Assembly: GCA_021776015.1 (NCBI GenBank)
Contig: JAJFGT010000127.1
Coordinates: 1-11,138, forward strand
From: Alphaproteobacteria bacterium
GTDB taxonomy: Bacteria; Pseudomonadota; Alphaproteobacteria; Micavibrionales; Micavibrionaceae
Reading direction: 5' to 3'
Length of the DNA stretch: 11,138 nt
The notes beneath the pieces are model-generated. The model saw only the letters and a list, made by a program, of their open reading frames with translations, was not told where the DNA came from and searched no databases. The position numbers were made by a program, and so were the translations under genes. Below, piece by piece: positions 4,964 through 10,231 of the stretch (positions within the stretch are counted from its first letter, which is position 1; each line of letters begins with the position of its first letter).

Positions 4964-7018
4964 ATGTTCTTAGACAGGCTCAATAATGAGGAAGATACAG
5001 GCGGCATCGAAGCTGCCCGTTCTCTAGTTGTGACCAGAGATAGCCCAAGAAAAGCCTTCTTCAAAAAGCTCAATCGTCATGGCCATAGATCATCAGGGCC
5101 ATCGAGGATTAAACGCCGGAATGGTATCTTACGCGGCAACTCATTTGCAGGAATGGCATCAGCGCAGCGCGTAGTGGTGAAGATCAATCCCGTTAAAAAC
5201 AAGACAAAAGGAGTAGGGGTCGGTGCAGGCAGCGGCGGCCAAAATCTCTATCATCACATCCATTACATTAGCCGTAAAAAAGCCGGTAAGGATGGCGAGC
5301 AAGCATTCCTCTTTGATGGTGAAAACGAGTCTTTAACCCGCCAAGATTTCTTTGAATTATGTAAGAATGACCGCCATCACTTTCGGATGATTATCTCCCC
5401 GGAGCGCGGCGAAGATATCGAAGATTTTCAGGGCTATGTTCGTAAGGTTATGAAGCGGGTTGAGCGTGATTTAAAAACCAAATTAGAGTGGGTCGGAGCC
5501 GTTCATTATGACACTGATGACACTCATGCCCATGTCATAATTCGGGGTAAAGATGCTCGCGGCGAAGATCTGGTTATAGGGCGAGATTACATTGCTTTTG
5601 GTATTCGTGCACGCGCTCAAGAAATTGCAACAGAGCTTTTGGGTGAGCGTAGTTTAGATGATATTCAGAAATCTATTGAGAAGGAAGTTGATGCTTTAAG
5701 GGTCACTTCTTTGGATCGTTTCATCGAAAAACAGGCCAATGAAGAGCGTGTTGTTGATGTTCGCAAAGAGAATAACTTCGATAAATCTGCTCATTATGAA
5801 GCCTCATTGAAAGGGCGTTTGCGCTATCTTCAAACAGCAGGATTGGCAAAAGAAGATCCTCCGGGTGTCTTTACATTGAAGGAAGATTATCAAGATGTTC
5901 TCTATAAGATAGCCACACGTAATGATGTTATTAAGCAGCTTTATAATAGATTGGATGGAGAGCTTGATGATTTGGAGGTGTATTCACTCAAAGCGGGCGA
6001 GGGGGCAACCGTAGAGGGGCGCGTTCTTGATAGAGGGCCAGCTGATGAATTAACTGATAAAAAATATATTGTTGTTGAAGCTCTCGGCGGCGGAAAACAT
6101 TATGTGCCAGTTGGTGAGCCATTCAATTACGAGAAATTAGATAAGGGTGCTTTAATACGTGTGCGGCCATTCGATCAGTCTAGCGGTCGTGCAGATTACA
6201 ATATCAAACTGATTGCACGCCAAAATGATGGGATTTACGATATTGAAAAGCATCGCCTTTATATCGAAAAAGAGCAGAATTACATCGAAGAAGATGCCAG
6301 AGAGGGATATTTGGCCTCACATATCAAACGCATTGAAACCTTAGAGCAAAATGATGCCGCCCTTAATATGGGGCAGGGGAGATATAAAGTGCCAGAAGAT
6401 GTTATAAAACAAGGTGCGGAAATATCCGCCAAAATCAATGCGCGTGAGAAAAAGCGTTTCTATCCAAAACTGGATATTTTATCTGCCCATGCGCCAGAAG
6501 ATTTAACCGATGCGGCTAAGAAAACATGGCTTGATAAAGAACTGTATGCGCGTTCTCGATCAAAATCAGGCATTGCTCAAAGTGATGAGAATTTAGAAAA
6601 AGCGTTGGAAAAACGTCAAGACTGGCTTGTGAAGAACAATTTTGCGCTTATTCAGTCCAATGGTGATTTTGCGCTCAGAAAGACTGCTTTACGCGATCTA
6701 ACAGTGATGGAAGTGCATCAGGAAGGTAAATTCTTAGCCACAAAAGCAGGCTTAGAGTTTAATGCTCAAAAAGTCGCGGCTAATAAAGAATATACCTATC
6801 TTGGCCATACAGAGCTTGAAAGTGGTAAATGGGCTGTTGTGATGCAAGGCAAGGATTTGCAAATGGCTCGATTGGATAAAGCGCCGGAGATAGAGAAGGG
6901 GTCAAAAATCATATTTAATGAACTTGACCGCGGCACATTCCAGATGAAAGCAGCAGAACAAGCCAAACAACAGGAACAGGCGCCCGCAAGCGATAAAGAT
7001 CAAGAAAGAGAACTATAA
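4964..7018 (+). CDS. MOBP-type VirD2-like relaxase with DUF3363 C-terminal region (RlxS-like)
   Basis: The relaxase nicks one strand at oriT, stays covalently attached through a tyrosine and pilots the strand through the coupling protein. After a basic N-terminal leader (RHGHRSSGPSRIKRRNG), the nuclease domain shows HHIHYISRKK, where Y101 fits the catalytic tyrosine of the HxxY-xxR pattern in DUF3363 relaxases. It also shows FRMIISPERGED (motif II) and HYDTDDTHAHVIIRG, with H181, H188 and H190 as the metal-binding histidine motif III. The remaining about 450 residues form the DUF3363 region. At 684 aa the length is normal for RlxS-like relaxases. I chose ATG 4964 (gaaaagg at 4949-4955, 8-nt spacing); an upstream TTG at 4940 would add 8 residues. 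The next gene starts 2 nt after the stop, so they are co-translated or nearly so. Confidence 0.93.
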   Translation: MFLDRLNNEEDTGGIEAARSLVVTRDSPRKAFFKKLNRHGHRSSGPSRIKRRNGILRGNSFAGMASAQRVVVKINPVKNKTKGVGVGAGSGGQNLYHHIHYISRKKAGKDGEQAFLFDGENESLTRQDFFELCKNDRHHFRMIISPERGEDIEDFQGYVRKVMKRVERDLKTKLEWVGAVHYDTDDTHAHVIIRGKDARGEDLVIGRDYIAFGIRARAQEIATELLGERSLDDIQKSIEKEVDALRVTSLDRFIEKQANEERVVDVRKENNFDKSAHYEASLKGRLRYLQTAGLAKEDPPGVFTLKEDYQDVLYKIATRNDVIKQLYNRLDGELDDLEVYSLKAGEGATVEGRVLDRGPADELTDKKYIVVEALGGGKHYVPVGEPFNYEKLDKGALIRVRPFDQSSGRADYNIKLIARQNDGIYDIEKHRLYIEKEQNYIEEDAREGYLASHIKRIETLEQNDAALNMGQGRYKVPEDVIKQGAEISAKINAREKKRFYPKLDILSAHAPEDLTDAAKKTWLDKELYARSRSKSGIAQSDENLEKALEKRQDWLVKNNFALIQSNGDFALRKTALRDLTVMEVHQEGKFLATKAGLEFNAQKVAANKEYTYLGHTELESGKWAVVMQGKDLQMARLDKAPEIEKGSKIIFNELDRGTFQMKAAEQAKQQEQAPASDKDQEREL

Positions 7019-7020
7019 AA

Positions 7021-7434
7021 ATGGCAAAAGCAAAACGTGTCCAAAAAACAGTCTATTTTGACGAAGATGTATGGGAAGCACTAGAAAAGCAAATGAAAGC
7101 CTCTCATAATCCCAATGTATCAGCGATTACCAATGATGGGCTTCGCTATGCCATGTTTCCTGAACATCGCAATGATCGGGATGCTGATTTGGTGAAACTC
7201 TATAACCAATTCTCTGCGTCTCTTGCATCACACCGTAAAAAAAGCGCAAGAGATATGGCTTTTATCCAAGAGTTGATCTTGAAATTTACACATGAGTTTT
7301 TCATGCACCATCCTTCCATTCCGGAAGATGATAAAACCCCGAAAGAGGTCGAAGCGAATGCCCGTCTGGATTCCTTCATGGAAACCATCGTGCGCGGTAT
7401 GGGCGAGCTAAAACCTCTGTCTGATCGGGATTAG
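7021..7434 (+). CDS. Ribbon-helix-helix (CopG-like) protein, probable relaxosome accessory or regulator
   Basis: The first 45 residues fit a ribbon-helix-helix DNA-binding unit: VQKTVYFDEDVWEALEKQMK supplies the strand and first helix, and NVSAITNDGLRYAMF the second helix. The rest (about 50-137) is helical and charged, with FTHEFFMHHPSIPEDD and RLDSFMETIVRGM, and resembles no domain I can name. RHH proteins encoded next to relaxases usually bind oriT-proximal repeats, assisting nicking and repressing the mob operon (family knowledge). The gene begins 2 nt after the relaxase stop, so coupled expression is likely. Its 3' end overlaps the Shine-Dalgarno of the next gene. A direct role for this protein at the repeats in 4800-4890 is inference. 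Confidence 0.75.
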   Translation: MAKAKRVQKTVYFDEDVWEALEKQMKASHNPNVSAITNDGLRYAMFPEHRNDRDADLVKLYNQFSASLASHRKKSARDMAFIQELILKFTHEFFMHHPSIPEDDKTPKEVEANARLDSFMETIVRGMGELKPLSDRD

Positions 7435-7445
7435 GAGGTCTAATC

Positions 7446-7745
7446 ATGGCATACAGACGCGTTGGCGATGATTTTATGGATGAAGAAGAATACGAAGTTC
7501 ACGCTATTAACGTCTGGAGCTTCTGGGTCTTTATCATTGCTGCCGGCTTTACTGGTTATAATCTTCAAGAGTTTATTCCCGATGAATGGCCAAAATGGGC
7601 AAGGTTTACGGCTACTATTGTTCCATCCATTATTGTTGGCGGTGTTCTTGGCGCACTAGGCATCTTTATTCGTGTTGCCTTCTTTATGGCGATATTCTGG
7701 GGCGCTCTCGGATTAATTGGTATGTGGATTTGGCAATCTATTTAA
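7446..7745 (+). CDS. Small three-helix integral membrane protein (99 aa)
   Basis: After an acidic N-terminus (DDFMDEEEYE) there are three hydrophobic stretches: about 23-40 (WSFWVFIIAAGFTGY), 54-75 (TATIVPSIIVGGVLGALGIF) and 77-97 (VAFFMAIFWGALGLIGMWIW). No signal-peptidase site is evident, so it should stay in the inner membrane. aggaggt at 7433-7439, overlapping the stop codon of the preceding gene, is an ideal Shine-Dalgarno 6 nt from the ATG. It is the third gene of the relaxase operon; a link between the relaxosome and the transfer channel is possible but not shown, and I recognise no family. The final codons and stop fall inside the left 12-bp repeat that borders the NO module. Confidence 0.85.
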   Translation: MAYRRVGDDFMDEEEYEVHAINVWSFWVFIIAAGFTGYNLQEFIPDEWPKWARFTATIVPSIIVGGVLGALGIFIRVAFFMAIFWGALGLIGMWIWQSI

Positions 7746-7746
7746 G
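7735..7746. repeat. Left 12-bp direct repeat flanking the NO module
   Basis: aatctatttaag here is identical to 10216-10227. It covers the last codons and stop (TAA 7743-7745) of the membrane-protein gene. If six further bases on the right are included, 15 of 18 positions match between the copies. Confidence 0.7.
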
Positions 7747-7756
7747 GTGATTTTTA

Positions 7757-7779
7757 GCAACCGATTATTCGAAGGTTGC
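7757..7779. terminator. Weak hairpin between the convergent membrane-protein and yeaR-like genes
   Basis: gcaacc (7757-7762) and ggttgc (7774-7779) form a 6-bp stem with an 11-nt loop in the 36-bp gap between two convergent genes. Neither side has a proper T-tract, so termination in either direction would be inefficient if it works at all. Confidence 0.35.
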
Positions 7780-7781
7780 CA

Positions 7782-8051
7782 TTATTTGTAGAATTGCACC
7801 TTAAATTCGACTTCTCCAAGTGGTTTAACATGATGCACAACAGTTGGCTCAACAACGCCATTTTTCCCAGGTTCCAAAATATAAATTTCATCTTTACCAA
7901 TAGTGTATTCAAGTTTTCCTTTTTTGACTTGGATCAAACCCCATGTACCTGCTGCTGTTGAGTGATCTTTCAGTAGTGCTGCTGGAATAGTCTTTTCTGT
8001 AAATATGGTGGTGGAGCGAAGTGCTGTGATGTTATTAGGTAATTCTTTCAT
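7782..8051 (-). CDS. DUF1971 / TehB-YeaR-like cupin-fold protein (89 aa)
   Basis: The 89 residues match the TehB/YeaR-like domain (DUF1971): IPAALLKDHSTAAGTWG around residues 22-38 with H30, a KGKLEYTI strand at 44-51, and VEPTVVHHVKPLG with the histidine pair H73-H74, ending in VEFKVQFYK. The fold is a small beta-barrel; its reaction is unknown. In E. coli the related yeaR is induced by nitrate/NO and repressed by NsrR, which fits the present context of hmp and nsrR. The start overlaps the stop of the truncated-haemoglobin gene in an ATGA (8048-8051), so translation is probably coupled. It is the last gene of the hmp-trHb-yeaR-like unit. Tellurite resistance should not be assumed, since the methyltransferase part of TehB is absent. 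Confidence 0.88.
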   Translation of the reverse strand: MKELPNNITALRSTTIFTEKTIPAALLKDHSTAAGTWGLIQVKKGKLEYTIGKDEIYILEPGKNGVVEPTVVHHVKPLGEVEFKVQFYK

Positions 8052-8458
8052 TGGTTTTTTCTTTCTGGTTTATAATAGAGAGCAAGTTTTAGGCTTTTAG
8101 CAATGCGTTTGCTCCTCTCAACATAAATTTCAGCCACGTTATTGGTGTGCAGTTCTCTTGCTGTCTCTTCAAATAAGGCTAGCCAACGATCAAATAGCTC
8201 CGGTTGAAAGCTTGGAATGCTTTTATGTTTTTGCATGGGATTTCCATGATAACTGCCACTGCTAAGCATAATAGAGGACCAAAATAGATACATGCGTTCT
8301 AAATGGGGTTTCCACATTTCATTTGTTGTGCCGATGCTATCTTCAAATATGGGAGCCAAATCTTTATCTCTGCGTATTTTGTTATAAAAACTATCAACCA
8401 ACAGCTTTATTGTTGCCTCATTAACCGTATCGTTTTTTTTGTTAGTTTTATGGGACAC
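8048..8458 (-). CDS. Group III truncated haemoglobin (trHb3, Ctb-like)
   Basis: The sequence aligns from memory along its length with Campylobacter jejuni Ctb: FYNKIRRDKDLAPIF (24-38) with B10 Tyr25, SIGT at 41-44, H52 at the E7 position, FWSSIML (59-65), YHGNP then KH with proximal haem ligand H78 (F8), and W92 at the G8 position. All these correspond to functional Ctb residues (Tyr19, His46, His72, Trp86) at a constant offset of 6. The protein is cytoplasmic and haem-binding; roles in NO or oxygen handling are known for Ctb, but the exact reaction here is unproven. The start is GTG with agg 5 nt upstream; no in-frame ATG occurs before residue 48. It lies 39 nt after hmp and overlaps the next gene by 4 nt. 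Confidence 0.93.
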   Translation of the reverse strand: MSHKTNKKNDTVNEATIKLLVDSFYNKIRRDKDLAPIFEDSIGTTNEMWKPHLERMYLFWSSIMLSSGSYHGNPMQKHKSIPSFQPELFDRWLALFEETARELHTNNVAEIYVERSKRIAKSLKLALYYKPERKNQ

Positions 8459-8497
8459 AATACCTAAGCCTCAAATATCGCAAATTTCGTATATGAT

Positions 8498-9730
8498 TTA
8501 GGCTGCTTTTGTCAGTTCTTCCTGAGGTCCAAAAAATTCAAAATGAACCTGTGATGCAGGGATGCCCCATTTGAGTAAATCTTGATAGATGCCTACCATA
8601 AAGGGTTTAGGGCCACAGAAATAATAATCGGCATGACGGTTGGGGACGAATGATTCGATCAGTTTTGCGTCAACTAATCCGGTTGAACAGTTTCCATGTC
8701 GTTTAGCGTCATCATTTTCAGGATCGCTATAACGATAATGTGTTGTGAGATTGGCATGCTTTTCCGTCAATTCGTCGATTGCTGCTTTAAATGGCTGAAC
8801 CTCTTCATTTAGGCATCCATGAACGAAAATAATTTCACGATCTTGCCTAGCATTAAGCGTCGATTTTAAAATACTTAATATAGGTGTAATGCCGATACCG
8901 GCTGCCAATAAAATTAGCGGACGCTCATGGCGATCATTAATATTGAGGAAAAACTCTCCACATGGTGGGGCGATTTCAATAATATCTCCCTCATTCTTTT
9001 CATCATGTAATAGATTTGAGACGTAACCGTTGGGCGTGTCGGCCTTTGCGCCAGTTTCCTTTTTAACACTTATGCGAAAATAATCTTGTCCTGGCATATC
9101 GGATAAACTGTAATTTCGCATTGTGGTAGAACCATCCTTTGTAGGCATTCTCACGGTGATATACTGGCCTGGCATATATTCAGGCAATGCACCACCGTCC
9201 TGTGGTTTAAGATAAAAAGACGTAATAATACTGCTTTCTTTTTCTTTGCGATCAATTTTAAAGGCTCTAAAACCATCCCAGCCACCGGACTTTTCTGCGT
9301 TTTCTTTATAAAGCTGTTTTTCGCGAGCAATCATAATATCAGCCAAAAAACCATAAGCTTCACCCCATGCATTGATGACATCATCTGTGGCGCCCTCGCC
9401 TAAAACCTCACGAATAGAGGCCAGCAGGTTTTCACCAACAATTGGATAATGCTCTGGCTTAATCATAAGAGAGGCATGTTTATGAGCTATCAATTCAACT
9501 GCTCCGCCTAAGACTTCTAAATTGTCGATATTTGCCGCATAAGCGCAAATCGCCGCCGCTAGTGCGCGTTGTTGCGTTCCGCCCGCCTGATTTGCTGGAT
9601 TGAAGAATGGTGCAACCTCTGGGTTATGGGTGAACATGCGCTTATAAAAATGTTTGGTCAGCGTCTCGCCGTGTTCATCTAAAATCGGTGCGGTTGATTT
9701 GACAATATCGATAGTTTGTTGAGAGAGCAT
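8498..9730 (-). CDS. hmp: Flavohaemoglobin, nitric oxide dioxygenase
   Basis: Hmp converts NO and O2 to nitrate using NAD(P)H, FAD and haem in the cytoplasm. The globin domain (1 to about 138) has every diagnostic residue at the E. coli number: Tyr29 (B10), Gln53 (E7), proximal His85 (F8), and Tyr95 with Glu137 completing the proximal triad. The FAD domain shows RNYS at 205-208 and the NAD domain GIGITP at 278-283, then CGPKPFM and the terminal FEFFGP. At 410 aa it is full length for the family (E. coli 396). A Shine-Dalgarno gaaagg lies about 8 nt before the ATG. The gene is divergent from nsrR, and the NsrR-type operator lies 16 nt upstream of its start codon, predicting NO-inducible expression. 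It leads an apparent operon with trHb3 and the YeaR-like gene. Confidence 0.98.
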   Translation of the reverse strand: MLSQQTIDIVKSTAPILDEHGETLTKHFYKRMFTHNPEVAPFFNPANQAGGTQQRALAAAICAYAANIDNLEVLGGAVELIAHKHASLMIKPEHYPIVGENLLASIREVLGEGATDDVINAWGEAYGFLADIMIAREKQLYKENAEKSGGWDGFRAFKIDRKEKESSIITSFYLKPQDGGALPEYMPGQYITVRMPTKDGSTTMRNYSLSDMPGQDYFRISVKKETGAKADTPNGYVSNLLHDEKNEGDIIEIAPPCGEFFLNINDRHERPLILLAAGIGITPILSILKSTLNARQDREIIFVHGCLNEEVQPFKAAIDELTEKHANLTTHYRYSDPENDDAKRHGNCSTGLVDAKLIESFVPNRHADYYFCGPKPFMVGIYQDLLKWGIPASQVHFEFFGPQEELTKAA

Positions 9731-9746
9731 GATAGAAACCTTTCAT

Positions 9747-9769
9747 AATATGTATTTAAAATATATGTT
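9747..9769. promoter_or_regulatory. Predicted NsrR operator between hmp and nsrR
   Basis: The left half-site aatatgtattt (9747-9757) fits the NsrR half-site AANATGYATTT at all positions. After a 1-nt spacer, aaatatatgtt (9759-9769) fits the inverted half-site AAATRCATNTT at all positions but one (T for C). A TATAAT hexamer on the plus strand (9769-9774) abuts the operator and could serve nsrR. AT-rich -10-like words for hmp fall inside the operator. Occupancy would block both promoters; loss of the Fe-S cluster to NO would release them (established for NsrR). Confidence 0.82.
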
Positions 9770-9813
9770 ATAATTGTCATGAAAAATTTGCAACCCTGTT
9801 TTATAGTCACAAT

Positions 9814-10209
9814 ATGCAATTAACATCTTTTACAGATTATGGTTTACGCACATTAATGTATCTTGCTGCGCACTCGGAAGAGTTGGTAAGTGTTAAGGAG
9901 ATTGCGGAATACCACGGCATATCTCGTAATCATTTGGTGAAGGTGGTACACCGCTTGTCACAGCTTAAGTATATTGAAACAATCAAAGGTAAGGGGGGCG
10001 GCATTAGAATTGCAGAAGGTTCTATCAAACTGCGCTTGGGTGACCTGATTGTTGAACTTGAACCAAATATGAATATGGTGGAGTGTTTTGATGCTCAAAC
10101 CAATACGTGCCGTATTACAGAGTCGTGTCAGCTCAAACATTATCTGTATGAATCTACGCAGAATTTTATTAAGACAATGAACAAATATACCCTGGCCGAT
10201 ACTGTGTAA
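9814..10209 (+). CDS. nsrR: NO-sensing Rrf2-family repressor
   Basis: The N-terminus MQLTSFTDYGLR is that of NsrR, including Asp8, the non-cysteine cluster ligand known from Streptomyces NsrR. A winged helix-turn-helix follows (VSVKEIAEYHGISRNHLVKVVHRL, about 26-48, broken here as one helical unit, then the KGKGGGIR wing at 58-65). The Fe-S cysteines are C91, C99 and C105, and the protein closes with NKYTLADTV, as E. coli NsrR closes with YTLAD. The C91-C99 spacing is wider than in E. coli (C91, C96, C102). Length 131 aa is slightly short but complete. It is divergent from hmp with an NsrR operator between them, so it probably represses itself and the hmp operon. The Shine-Dalgarno is poor, consistent with low repressor levels. 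It converges on traG with a 9-nt gap. Confidence 0.93.
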   Translation: MQLTSFTDYGLRTLMYLAAHSEELVSVKEIAEYHGISRNHLVKVVHRLSQLKYIETIKGKGGGIRIAEGSIKLRLGDLIVELEPNMNMVECFDAQTNTCRITESCQLKHYLYESTQNFIKTMNKYTLADTV

Positions 10210-10231
10210 AAAAGTAATCTATTTAAGATTA
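10208..10231 (-). terminator. Possible minus-strand terminator at the 3' end of traG
   Basis: Read on the minus strand, taatct (10231-10226) and agatta (10220-10215) form a 6-bp AT-rich stem over a 5-nt loop, followed by c and a T6 tract (complement of 10208-10213). The traG stop codon lies inside it. The stem is weak, so this is a tentative call. It overlaps the right 12-bp repeat. Confidence 0.4.
10216..10227. repeat. Right 12-bp direct repeat flanking the NO module
   Basis: aatctatttaag, identical to 7735-7746 and in the same orientation. It covers the stop codon (minus-strand TAG, 10219-10221) and the last two codons of traG and begins 6 nt after the nsrR stop. Confidence 0.7.

Larger units (their letters stand above)
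7735..10227. mobile_element. Putative inserted cargo: NO-detoxification module bounded by 12-bp direct repeats
   Basis: Four genes with one physiological theme (yeaR-like, trHb3, hmp, nsrR) lie between the left transfer operon and traG and are bracketed exactly by identical 12-bp repeats that overlap the stop codons of the flanking transfer genes. No transposase, integrase or clear terminal inverted repeat is visible in the interval. The insertion model is an inference; a chance repeat in AT-rich gene ends is the alternative. Confidence 0.5.

Noticed and set aside
7782..8051. Calling the cupin gene a tellurite-resistance gene.
   Set aside because: Only the TehB/YeaR-like N-terminal domain is present, without the methyltransferase part, and the context is nitric oxide defence.
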